A stretch of DNA of 64,000 nucleotides from positions 634,926 to 698,925 of the forward strand of contig BCIJ01000003.1 in the NCBI GenBank assembly GCA_001599935.1, in the 5' to 3' direction. The notes below the pieces were generated by a model, which saw only the letters and a program-made list of their open reading frames with translations, was not told where the DNA came from and ran no database searches. This stretch comes from Holtermannia corniformis (taxonomy: Eukaryota; Basidiomycota; Tremellomycetes; Holtermanniales). Positions 12,358 through 24,476 of the stretch are shown one piece after another (position 1 is the first letter of the stretch; the number at the start of each line of letters is the position of its first letter). The position numbers and the translations under genes were made by a program.

Positions 12358-12668
12358 GGTGGCGGTTGGGAAAGGAGGGCGATGGCCGGGAATGTCCTGC
12401 GCCCACGGCTGACCGTACGACCACCTGTATTGGTTTCCAGCGTGGGCTCTTTCTCCCACTCTCTACACTTCAGAGCTCGACGGCGGTGACAGCCAACACA
12501 CGCAAGCAGGAAAAGTCGAGCAGGATGGTCACCTTTGCACACCGGCACAGCCCCGCACAATCCTCGTGGATGTCTTAGACGGATACATTGCGCCCAGTCA
12601 ATCGAACAGTCCCCGCCCCAGCCCCACCAGCCCAAATTCACACATCACCCCAGCAAGACAAGAGGAGC

Positions 12669-13847
12669 TCAAGCCTTCTTCTTCTTCTACGCCAAGCGTC
12701 AGCACGCCTCGGGCCAGACTGCAGCGTTTGAACCTACCTTTTTCTCTTCGCCACCAGGGGTGGCAGTGGCGGCAGGATCGAGATCCTTGTTCTTGCGCTT
12801 CTTCTCCTTCTTGGCAGACGCCTCGAGTGTCATCGAGGACGCGGGTGTCAGCGTTTTGCCAGTGTCAGGGGCGGCCGCTTTGGTCTTCTTGCTCGACTTT
12901 GGTGCCGGCGTGCTGACGGCTGGCACAACGGGAGCGGCCGGAGACTGTGATGATGTCAGGACCTTGTGAGTTGGTGAAGCGATCGATACCCACGTCGGCG
13001 CTCGAGTCGTTGCTTGAAGCAATCTCGTCGTCTGATTCGCTCGACGAGACGGACTCGTCTTCGGCTTCGGGCGAGGCAGGCGTGGCAGCGGCAACGGCGG
13101 CGATGGCGGCCTAGGCAGGTCAGCTCTGTTACCTGTAATTGAATGTCAAACTGACAGCTCCCTCCTTGTTACGCTTGTACTCTGCCTCGACGTCCTTGAA
13201 GGCCACATTGGCGTCGGCGTAAGCGTCGACGTAGATCTAGGCGCCTAGTCAGACGATTACCAGTCGCATCGATCGATGCCCACCTTCTTCTCCTCATCCG
13301 GGAGCGCCCTCCATTTCGCGGCGACGAGGCCGAGAACGTCGCGGTAGGACAAGTCCTTGTTGACGTCCCGGAGGGGCTGCATGTGCTCGTTCTGGAACAA
13401 GATGTAGGCGCTCGGCGGGCGCTTGGGTGCGTCTGGGTCCTTCTTCTCACGTTTCTTACGCGGCTTCTTCTCCTTGGCGCCGCTGACGGCCGTTGCGGCG
13501 AGCGAAGCGAGAGACGCGTTCGGGTAGTCGAGAGCCGAGGTCGCGCCGCCAGACGGGTGCGGGACGAGCGACGCGTACTCGGTGAACTGGGACGAGCACT
13601 CGGAGAGGATGGCGGCGACGCGGGTGCATGACGCGATCAGCTAGCGAGGCCGAGGTCAGTTTGGGTCACGTAGAGTTTGAAAAAGGATGGCAGTCAGGGA
13701 AAAAGCTGGTAGTGTGTGTAGTGCGACAGGTGCATCGTGCACACGACCAAGAGGGTCCGACAGGTGAGAAGGCCGAGATCGGTCACTTACGTTCTGGCGC
13801 TTGAGTTCCATCTCCTCCGGAGACACATAGTGAAGTTGGTCTGCCAT
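12669..13847 (-). CDS. HMG-box DNA-binding protein
   Basis: Nuclear protein with one HMG box, about 250 residues. The N-terminus (MADQLHYVSPEEMELKRQN) leads into a region like that found before the box in several fungal HMG proteins. The box begins DPDAPKRPPSAYILFQNE and runs through YRDVLGLVAAKWRALPDEEK, then continues after an intron with IYVDAYADANVAF. An acidic and serine-rich patch (SSSESDDE) follows, then an Ala/Pro/Lys-rich tail ending in a run of lysines from a final 18-base exon after the intron at about 12687-12736. The DAPKRP start resembles Nhp6 and Hmo1, but a specific orthologue cannot be assigned. Its promoter is shared with ATP10. Confidence 0.83.
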
Positions 13848-14269
13848 CTCACTGTCGAACGAGAGGGTGGATGCATCACCAACGGCGTCGACGTTCGCAC
13901 CAGGATCAACGTGCGTGACGGCAGCAACAGCAGAGACAGAGTGACCTGGTCAGCAACCGTCTCGAGCGTGGTGCCGTCGCCACTCACGTTGAAAGAAATC
14001 AGCACGCGCGGGTTTGTTGTTGCGCTCTAGTTGACAATGCAAATGCACCAGGGGGCGATTAGGCCAAATCGGCGAATAGTCACGATTTCTTATTGTTTTC
14101 AGACCGCGCGCCATCTTTTCTTAGTCTTTGTAATACTCGAATTTGATTCCGCTAATTGCCAGGCGCAAGCACGTGAAAGCAGCCGTTGGTGGTGTTCGAC
14201 TTTGTAGAGCTGTGTTCGTATCGTCGCAGAGCAGAGCAACAGGAGCTCTAGGACAGGTAGGGTACAGCC
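13848..14269. promoter_or_regulatory. Divergent intergenic region, HMG-box gene and ATP10
   Basis: 422 bases between two divergent start codons, expected to carry both promoters. An AT-rich patch (14080-14160) stands out from the GC-rich surroundings. No specific element was identified. Confidence 0.4.
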
Positions 14270-15467
14270 ATGTCACACAGGACAGCGCTACGTGCGTTTG
14301 GCACCATCGACGCCGTGCGAACAGCAGCATCAACCTCGCGTCAACCGGTACTAGCCACAGCGCGCTACGCATCCTCATCCTCGGCCTCGTCAACCCCTAC
14401 ACCCACACCCAAACTCCCAACCCGACCTAGCTCGACCGCACAGCCAGCCAACGTACTGCCAATCCTGCCACGACCGCTGGGGATCCCCATACCACCCAAC
14501 ACCAAGAGCAAGACTTGGAAGGAGAAAAAGGCCGAGTTGCTCGATGAGGAGCGGCACAAGGCGAAACGCAAGGCTCTGTGCGTGAACCTTGGCGAGATTT
14601 GCAACGAGGCAACGACTGATAGCCTGAATACAGCGTCAAGGAAGCAACACAGGGCTACTTTCACGACTACAACCTGATGAAAAAGGCCAACGGCGGGAAG
14701 CTGTGGATCGCGCCGCCAGTGCTGATCAAAGAGGATGTAGGTCGCTCTCGGGACGAAAACGGCAGCCAACGCTGACATGCAGCGCGCGCTCTACTTTCCT
14801 GATATCACGGGCAAATCGCTGCTGACGCGCGATACGGTGCATACGACGGATCTACTGCAGGGCAAGGCTTCGCTCGTGACGATTCTGAATACACGGATAT
14901 CAGAGGTGTGTGCGGAAGACGAGACGATGGCTGCCAGGGCTGACCGAGTCAAGGAGCAAGCTCTACGCTTCGTCCAGCCGACTTTGGAAGACTGGGAGAA
15001 GGACGATGACTTCCAATATGTCCAGGTTGGTCCGGTCCATGGCTCCACTCGACGGGCGTACTTGATCGCCGTTGAGGAGTTAAAGTGTCCGTGAGCTGAC
15101 CTGCGCAGATCAACCACCAACCAAACCCACTCAAGTCGATGCTGCTCCAGCTCTTCATGTCTTCACTCAAGCGGACGATCCCAGAAACCCGATGGAACGG
15201 GTACATGGTCTCTGGTGGTGAATGGGGTGATGTGCGTTGCCGTTGCTCGATCCACTCACGCACAGTACTAACCCGGCGCAGATCAAAGAACCATTGGGGA
15301 TCGAGAACAAGATGCTGGGCTACGTCTACCTCGTTGATCCCGAATGCAAGATCCGCTGGGCGGGGTGCGGGATGGCAACTGAGGACGAGACGACGAGCCT
15401 ACGACGTGCCACGGCCGTCCTCATGGGTCGGATACGAGAGAGCCAGCAGCAGAAGCAGCAGCAGTAG
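14270..15467 (+). CDS. ATP10: Mitochondrial ATP synthase assembly factor Atp10
   Basis: Inner-membrane assembly factor needed to put together the Fo part of the ATP synthase. The N-terminus is rich in Arg, Ser, Thr and Ala without acids for about 60 residues, a mitochondrial presequence. Recognisable parts are GIPIPPNTKSKTWKEKK, then after splicing FHDYNLMKKANGGKLWIAPP, ALYFPDITGKSL, and the thioredoxin-like section LVTILNTRISEVCAEDE. The C-terminal signature GYVYLVDPECKIRWAGCG is strong. Five exons or more; the last ends in a short Gln/Lys run encoded by CAG repeats. The stop is at 15465-15467 and FTR1 follows on the same strand 233 bases later. Confidence 0.9.
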
Positions 15468-15700
15468 CACTAGAGCATAGCTTGCATCCCATCGCATTGC
15501 CTTTCGGCTTTCACGCCGTCCCCCTCGGCCGACGCGTTCTCGGAGCGTATCGGCCAGCTCTGTGCTCCTCACACACGTTATCTGATTAACCGAGGTTGAC
15601 AGCGTCTTGGCACTGGCACGGCCCGCCGCAGCGACCACGAGGGCTTGCCACCGACCCGACTTGACTTTGCAACGACCAAGCTCGACTGTGCGTTCGCAAG

Positions 15701-18537
15701 ATGCGCGAGCTCTTTTCGGTGTGTAGATTGTGCTCAAGCATTCGAGGCTATGCTGATGCGTTGCATGGTAGCCCGTCGCGTTCTTCATCCTCCTTCGGGA
15801 GGCGATCGAAGCCGGCATCATCAGTCCGTACTTTGTTACACCCAGTATGGACCAGGCTGACTTGGTACAGTCGCTGTACTGCTTGGTTTCGCAGAGCAGA
15901 TCATGCTGGCTGGTCCCACGCCGCCTACAAACACCGGCAGTCATCCGATCCCGAACAAGACGTTCAACACGTCAAACGAAACGTTGATCCGGCATAGTGC
16001 CGATGGCGCCGATAGCTATGGCACGGCTGGATCTCGGACCTCGACAGAGGAGACGGCATTGAGTGCTCAACAAGCGGAACTGAAGAGGCGCGAGATCATC
16101 AGGCGGATGAAGTTCGAGGTGAGTACCGCGTGCACCGTTCATGGAGCTGACGAAGGGACGTTAGATCTGGGCTGGAGCTTTGGCTGGCGGTGCGACGGCT
16201 CTGGCTTTGGGTGCTGCCATCTTGGTCGTGGTACGTGACGGTGGTAGCTCACAGATGGAATCGGTTGCTGACCAGAGCACAGTTTTACCTCAAGCTGCAC
16301 GATGTCTGGGCGTCGGCTGAACAGCTCTGGGAGGGCATCTTTTGCGGTATCGCCTCGTTTCTGTGAGTCGATCCACGCCGGATCAACGTAGCTGATGCAA
16401 CCATCAGGATCTTGATCATGGGTATGCTCCAAGAATTTTCGCCCGATCGGCATAACTGATCTCTCTAGGCCTTGCGTTCCTCAAGATGGACCGCGCGCGT
16501 GTCAAATGGCGCATCAAGCTCTCGGAAGCGTTCGAGGGTCAAAGAGACGCTGATGCCGACGAGCACCGGATCCGATCCAAGGGCAAGCTGCTATTGTTCT
16601 GGCTGCCGTTCGTGACCGTGTTACGCGAGGGACTCGAGGGCATAGTCTTTATGGGCGGTGGTGAGTGGGCAGTCATACACCGAGCTTGGCTGATGATGCA
16701 CAGTCTCGTTGACCGAGACGCCGTCTGCGATCCCACTCGCTGCGGTGACAGGCATCGTCGTGGGTGCAGGCATATGTACGTCGAATTCCATTTGTCGCAA
16801 CAACGCTTACCAAAGCAGCTCGTCTACTCTACTCGACGGCATCCGGTCAAACGCTCCACACGTTCCTCACGACCTCAACCTGCCTCCTGTTCCTGATTGG
16901 CGCGGGCCTGGCTTCGCGAGCGACGGGCTTTTTCGAGCAAGAGTACTTTATCCAGCATGTTGGTCTTGCCGCGGCGGAGAGTGGAAATGGACCGGGTAGT
17001 TTCCGGGTGGAGGGCAACGTTTGGGCGATGACTTGGGGTAACCCCGAGCCTGGAGCCGAGGGAACGGTGCGTATGGTGCTTGTGCAGGGGGTGCTGATGC
17101 GGTTGCAGAGCGGCTTCTACCAGCTCGCCAACTCGCTCGTTGGTTGGAACAACGTCGCCACGTTCTGGTCAATGTGAGTCACCCTGGCCTCAGTGCCCAT
17201 AACGAGAGGTAACACGGCTCAGCACGACCTATATTCTCTATTGGATATTCATCATCGGCTACCTCGTCCGCCACAAATACAAGGAAGGTCGAACGTCCAT
17301 CTTTGGGCGACTCTCGGCACGCGGCCTGCGCCGGCAGAACGCTCAGCGAGCTGGTCTCAGCCTGCCACACGAGGAGGAATACGAGGGGCTATTGGATGAA
17401 TCCGACGAGGAGACCGACGTGCAGGGTCACTGTGCTGCTCGGCCGCTCGGCGAGCAGGCACTGCTACGTGTCTTGAAGCGCGCAAAGAGGGGTGATGAGC
17501 TGGGTGACAAGATTGCAAAGGCGATGGAGGTCATCAATGGCGCGATTGATGAATTGGGGTACGTCATGGTGCTGGCAAGCGTTGTTCTTGTTGACGTTGC
17601 TGCAGCGAGCCAGCGGTCGGGATGAGTTTCAACGGCGGCAAAGACTGTGCGTCCACGTCTGCGCTTGTGTGGGGCAGACACTGACATGTCACAGGCACTG
17701 TATTGGTCCATCTACTTGCCACTGTGCTGTACGCACGACACAATGACGTCCCCGACTCGGTTCGACTCGGTTCGATCACCCCAGCCGAGGCTCTCGCCCA
17801 AGACGGCGGCAAGAACAAGCCGCGATCGCATCGCGCCGAGCCAGACTTTATCTCGGGTCCACTCACCGCGCCGCCACCCATCTCGGGCAGCTCACAGCTG
17901 CCTTCAACGTGCAAGGCCACGCATCACCAGCAACGCCAACCTGGCACACTCTATCCGCCCATCCGGTCCGTCTACATCACCGCGCCGTATCCATTCCACG
18001 AGATGGAGGCGTTCGTACTCGACTCGGTGCAGAGGTATAACCTTGACCTGTGGCGCTTTGGCGGCGGGATGAAGGCGGCTCTGGAGGAGTATTTGAAGTG
18101 TGAGGGAGGCAAGGAGATCAAGGGAGTGCTGGTCGGCACACGGCGAGGTGATCCCAACGGCGGTACGTATATTCCACAAGCGTTCAAGCCAGACTGACGG
18201 ACCGTGCAGTGACCGTGCCGATCATTGCGCAGACCGACCCGTCGTGGCCTCAATTCCTGCGCATCCATCCAATCTTGCACTGGTCATACAAGGAGATCTG
18301 GGATTTCCTACGAGAACTCGACGTGCCGTGGTGTAGCCTGTACGATGCGGGCTACACGTCGGTCGGTTCGACCAACAATAGCTTTCCTAACCCTCTGCTG
18401 AAGAATCCGGCTGTGCTGTCGGGTTGGAACCCTGGGTGGATGTGTGAGTGCTCACGTGCGTGTGCGTGCGCTTGTTAACAGAAGCAGTGGAGGATGAGAG
18501 TCAAGAGCGAGCTGGGAGGAGCGATCGGCGAGACTAG
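15701..18537 (+). CDS. Iron permease Ftr1 fused in frame to FAD synthase
   Basis: The 5' half is a high-affinity iron permease. It has a short first exon (MRELFS), a first iron motif REAIEA, a second REGLEG in LREGLEGIVFMGG, and several membrane helices; the C-terminal part reads YILYWIFIIGYLVRHK then an acidic tail DESDEETDVQ. The same exon continues without stop through a charged linker into KAMEVINGAIDELG. After the intron 17559-17605 it enters the FAD synthase PAPS-reductase-like domain: VGMSFNGGKDC (split by another intron), TVLVHLLATVL, GTRRGDPNG, HPILHWSYKEIWDFLRE and ERAGR near the end. FAD synthase makes FAD from FMN and ATP. I checked every codon from 17223 to 17558 and found no stop. 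Either one bifunctional protein is made or the FAD synthase starts at an internal ATG such as 17524. Confidence 0.8.
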
Positions 18538-18608
18538 CAGTGCATGTATGGCATGATAGACATGGTACTGCAGCACGCTCCCTACACTCATAAGGGACAT
18601 CTGCCCGA

Positions 18609-21400
18609 TCATGGCCTGATCTTGGCTTTGATGCTGTCCACGATGAGGCTCTGCCGGGTGTTAGCAATGGGGAAGGTTCAGGACGTGTCACTCACCTTGT
18701 AGCTCTCGACATCGCCCATGTACTTGCGCACAGACCCTTCGGCGCAGACCCAGAGCTGGGAGGATAAGTGTGCGGTCTACGCAATCCACTAGCACCTACC
18801 TGGTTCGAAGTGTTGGTGATGAAGCGCTCGTCGTGACTGATGCTGATGACACCGCCTTTGAAGACCTTCAACGCCTCAATGAGCGCATCGATACCCTCGA
18901 TATCCAAATGGTTAGACGGCTGGGCTCGTCAGCCACGGCATGCCGGGCCAAGCAAGCGATCACGGACCTCATCAAGCAGCAGAATATGCGGCTTCTGCAT
19001 ACTGAGCACCGCAAAGCTGACACGACTGCGTTGACCACCGGACAGCGTGCCAATCTTTTGCAGACCGGTCAGACCGGTGATGCCGAACGCGCCGAGGTGC
19101 GAGCGGTATTCCTGCTCCGTTTTGCCAGGGAACTTTGTCTGCAAGAACGCGACAGGCGACAGGGTAACGTCGAGCGAGTCGATGTGCTATATGACCCTGT
19201 TAGTCGATGTGGGCTCGAGTAGAGGCGACGCACATGTTGGGTAAAGTAGGCGATGCGCAAGCGGCCGTTGCGGATCGCTTGACCTTGCATCGCTTCCAAG
19301 TCGCCCACCAGCAGCTTGATTCTGTTGCCGTCAGCTCGCAATGTGGTGGGTAAACACAACGTACAGAGTCGATTTACCAGCACCGTTTGGCCCAATGACG
19401 GCGATCCGGCTGTCGAGCCCAACGTCGATGTTGACATTCTTGAGGATGAGCTTTTCCTTGGTGTAGCCGAACGTGACCTCGTTGAGCTGCAGCAGCGGCG
19501 GCGAGATCTTCTCCGGGTCGGGGAACCTACAGACGTCAGCTTCACTCTTGCCACATCGTCCAAACCCACTTGAAGCTCTCGCTGTCCTCTGCCTCTGGCG
19601 GCTCGAGCTCTGGCAGCTTTTCCAAGATCTTGATCTTGCTTTGAGCTTGTGCCGCACGGTTGGCATTGTATCGCCACCGGTCAATGTACGCTTGCAAGTG
19701 CTGGCGGTACACGAGCTGGGTTTCATACTCCTTTTTGAGGTTCTTGTTGCGTTCCGTCTTGGTCGCGTAGAACTGGGTAAAGTTGCCCTTGTAGTAGTCG
19801 AGCCGTTGCGAGTGTTGGTGGATGATGTCGGTGGCGACGGCGTCGAGGAACGCGCGGTCGTGCGAGCTGCGCGTGTGAGCTTTGTGGAACGGTTGGACGA
19901 TCACACGTACACGACCAGCAACGTGCTTGGCCACGTCTGCAGGTAGTCTTCAAGCCAAGCAATGGCGTTGAGATCCAACATGTTGGACGGTTCATCGAGC
20001 ATGAGAAGCTGCGCGTGCGTCAGCTACGCGCACGGGGATATGGCTCGACTCACATCAGGCTTGACGAACAGCGCACGAGCCAGGGCCAAGCGCATACGCC
20101 AACCACCAGAGAACGCGCGCGTAGGCAACTTCTGGTCCTGCTCGTTGAACCCAAGACCCGCCAACAAAGCACTCGCCCTTGACGGGCCCGTCTCCGCCTC
20201 CATATCGACAAGCTTTTTCTGTACATCGCCCAACCGCGTCGTGATATCGTCTTTTTCGGCTTCGGCAGCCTCGTCGATGGGTTCGGCACCGTCCTGCGGG
20301 GTCTCGGTGACCTTTTCGAGCTCGTCGAGCTGGGCCATGAGTTCCTTTTCTTCGGTGATGAGCTTGTGGCGCCAGACGTCGGCTTGAAGCACCGAGTCGA
20401 GTGCAGACGTGTCGTCGCCAATGATTTCTTGCTCGACATAGCTGCGCTGATCAGCCCATTGCGCGCGATCAAGGTTGAAAACGTACAGGACGGAGATGTG
20501 CGTCGGGATTGCGACCTCGCGAAGGGCCAGGTTGCGCAGCAGCGTCGACTTTCCGATACCGTTGCGACCGATCAGACTGCCAACGTCAATAATCATCTCT
20601 CAATGTACCGAGAGGACCAACCCATATCGGCGACCATGAGCCATGGTCAGCACGGCGCCTTGAAGAATCCGGTGGCTCGCAAACGAAACATCGATGCTCG
20701 GCAGGTGAATGTCCTTGGACTTGCCCTTGGCCGCACCCGAGAGATCGAGCGGGTTGACCTTCATGTACATTTCCTCGTACGTCTGTTGTTTCTGCTGCAT
20801 GTCGATGAGCTTTGAGCCCTCGAACAGATCGCGCCGCGCGCGCTTTTCGATCTTGGCCTGTGGTGCATGTCAGAACCTGGAGTGTACCGACGGCATGAGC
20901 AGACAGACCTTGATCTTGGCTTCGGCCTTTGCGAGCTTGACGACGTCGACACGGGATGCCTGACCCTTTGTGTTGGATTCGAGATCGACCTTGCCTGACA
21001 TGGCAATGGTGGCAGACATGGCACCGGTCGTCCGCATGTCAATAGCTTTTTCGAGCTTCTGCATCGTCGCCTGAGGCCGGTTCCGAGTGTGCGAGTTTGA
21101 GACCAGGAAAGCTTCGAGCCGGGTCATGCTACGGTCGTCAGTATCGTCAGGCAAGAGATGCAGTCTCGACGTACAACTCGTCCAGCGCTTTGCTGTTTGA
21201 GCCTGAAGGCCCGCCCTCGAGCATGCCGCGGGTCACATCGGCAATGTCCTCTGGCTCTTCGTCCTCATCGACGACCAAGCCGGAAATGTACGAGACGACG
21301 ATCTCGTCCGTGTGTGGAAACGTTTTCCTCTGTGATCGCTCGGTCAGTCCGGACCTAGTATAGGTAGAGCACGCACGATATCTGAAGCAATCTGAGCCAT
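18609..21400 (-). CDS. GCN20: ABCF ATPase Gcn20
   Basis: Soluble ABC protein with two nucleotide-binding domains, partner of Gcn1 in sensing uncharged tRNA on ribosomes for Gcn2. The start ([11 protein letters not shown] at 21398-21400) leads to an N-terminal region with [20 protein letters not shown], typical of Gcn20. The first ATPase has [15 protein letters not shown] and the signature [15 protein letters not shown]. The linker is charged and helical ([11 protein letters not shown]). The second ATPase has [24 protein letters not shown] and a Walker B followed by [15 protein letters not shown] and ISHDERFI. There are no membrane helices. The gene is split by short introns and ends 71 bases from the convergent FAD synthase stop. 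Confidence 0.92.
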
Positions 21401-21710
21401 GGTGCTAGCTTTTCAGCTGTTGAATCGCAAGAAAGAAGAGACTGGCGAAAGCATGTAATCAAGTTTGAGCTGATTGCGATCCAAGCTAATGTGATTACCA
21501 TAACAACTGTAATGATCACCGGTTGATTTGATTTTCGGATCGTTGACGAGGAAGCGGTGCACGGTCCCGTCGAGCTCTGCACCGCACCACGATCCCATCA
21601 GCGGCAACGCACTACTGCCAAGAGCATCACCCAGCGCCGTCGGGACACCGCGCCTCTGCTCCCACTTCCCCTCAGCTCATCTTGCGCTCAAACACGAGCA
21701 TCCCCCACCA

Positions 21711-23486
21711 TGGGCTACCGAGCGCGTTCAGCCACGCCCGGAACGGTACTATGTCTGCTGGCCACCATCTTCCTCGCCATCACCTCGTTCAACACACCGC
21801 TGCTCAAGTCGCTAAGCTTCCTAGAGGCAAAGTACACGTCTGGGTCCATCACGTCGGTGCTCGTGTCGCAGCGCGTCAAAGGAAACTGACAGTCTGTAGG
21901 GGGACAATCACCTTTGGCACGCTGGGCTACTGTCTCGAGACGAGCGGGTCCACGACATGTACCGGTCCGCAGGTGGGCTACAACCTCGATCTGAATGCGA
22001 TTCTCGGGGTATCGCTGTTTGACATCCCCGAGGCCGTTGGGTGGGTGCAAGCGCTGCATGAACAGACACCGAGCTGACATGGTTGATAGCAAATACCTCA
22101 CCTACGTACTCATCGTACACGTCGTTGCGCTCGCTGCCGGTGCCGCTTCGGTCCTGTTTGGACTGCTGTCACACTTCCAAGGCTTGTCACTACTCTGCTT
22201 CCCAACCTGCACCGCCGCCGTCACATCCTCGCTATCCCTGATCGCACTCATCATCGACCTGATCGTCTTTTACATTGCCAAAGCGCGGATCGACAAGGTC
22301 TCTGGTGCAAGCGCGACCATTGGCGTCTCGGTCTGGCTCACGCTGGCCGCCTGGCTCTGCGCTGGCTTTGCCGGGTGCGCCTACACGATCGGCCGCTGCT
22401 GCGTCGGTGCGCGACAAGACCGTCCATCGGGTGATCCGGAAGGCGATGCGTCGTACAAGCAACGTCGCAACGACCGTTCAAACGGTGAACGCTGGCGCAT
22501 GCAAGCGATTGACGCCGAGAATGCGCGCAAGGACGAGGCCGGCCTGCCCTCGTTCCCAGACTATGAGCGAACGCCGCTCACGGCGGATGATGATCAAAAG
22601 TACCTGCAGGACGAGACGCCGACGTTGCGCCGTGATGGCTCGGTGATCCAGAATGTCGGGGTCGGCTACGGTCGCAAGACGCCGCAGGTGCCGACGCAGC
22701 AGCCTTGGCAGCAGCAGGACCCGTACGCGCACGCGGGAGGGTACGCGAATGGGGGTGCGCCCTCTGTACGCAATCAGACGACGTCGGCGGGCGAGTTTGC
22801 CGGCGTGGGAGCTGGCGCGGGCGCGGTCGCGGCTGCTGCGGGCTATGCTCAGCACCAGCAGCAGCCAAAGGGTTACTACGGTGATGATTGTGAGCTGTCC
22901 AGTGTCTCGCGAGCTTGTACTGACTTGTACAGATTATGATCAAGGTCCTGCGCAGGCGCAGCAGCAGTACGACGACCCATACGCCCAGTACCAGCAGCAG
23001 AACGCCTACGCGCCGCAGCCGTCATATCAGAACGACCCTTACGCACAAACTAGCTACGACGCGTCCCAGCGCCAAGACGGGTACGGCGATCAGGCGTACG
23101 CCCAGCAACAGCAGTATGCGGATCCCTACACACAAGGGTACGATAGCGCGCCCACCCCGATCCCCGTTCCGACACCGGCGCCGGCTCAACGACCCATCTC
23201 GGACGCGTACGACGGGATCGGCGTGGCGGCCACGACGCCTGGTGCGGGCCAGCACGCTAGAGACTACACTGGGACGCAACTGCAGACCCCTCAACCGCAG
23301 CATCTGAACCAGCAGCAGCAGACTTCGCAGCTCTTGAGCCCGACGTCGCCCGTGGCCAGTCATAGCCAACAACACGGGCTGCAGTACAGCATGGACGACG
23401 CGGCGTCCAGTCCGCCGAGCTATCGTGACGTCGCGGGCTCGCAGCGACAGCCGGGCTACCCGACTGAGAAATCGTCGTATCGCTAG
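21711..23486 (+). CDS. palI: pH-response regulator PalI / Rim9 (SUR7/PalI family)
   Basis: Four-helix plasma-membrane protein that helps place the PalH/Rim21 sensor in the alkaline pH pathway. Helix 1 is VLCLLATIFLAITSFN. The external loop has the paired cysteines of the family (GYCLETSGSTTCTG) and GYNLDLNAILGVS. Helices 2-4 follow (YVLIVHVVALAAGAASVLFG, SLIALIIDLIVFYIA, SVWLTLAAWLCAGFAGCAYT). A long cytosolic tail is rich in Gln, Tyr, Pro and Gly, with repeated DPYAQ-like units and a C-terminal PPSYRDV-type motif, as in other fungal PalI tails. Introns at about 21849-21899, 22038-22090 and 22886-22931. About 500 residues. Confidence 0.87.
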
Positions 23487-23593
23487 GTCTAGGTTGGGAC
23501 ATTACGGTTGTATGTATCACGAGTCTGCCATGGCAAAACATGACCACGTTCTAAGTGGGAAACCAAACTAGTCGTACATAGAGACTGGAGCGG

Positions 23594-24313
<720 letters not shown>

Positions 24314-24476
24314 TGCCGTGTGTCGGAGGCGGCTGCTGCTGCAGACTATGGTGATGAGGTGAGCACAGGCGAGCACGGGGGTTAGTGGGGGATTCGGACG
24401 CACGACACCCGTGGGAAAGTATGATCGCCCGGTTAACGCTACCCGTGCACCATCCAGCTCGCACCAGACAGTGACA

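Noticed and set aside
16486..16896. 136-residue plus-strand frame inside FTR1
   Set aside because: Its first part is a true FTR1 exon, but after 16661 it runs through introns into other frames.
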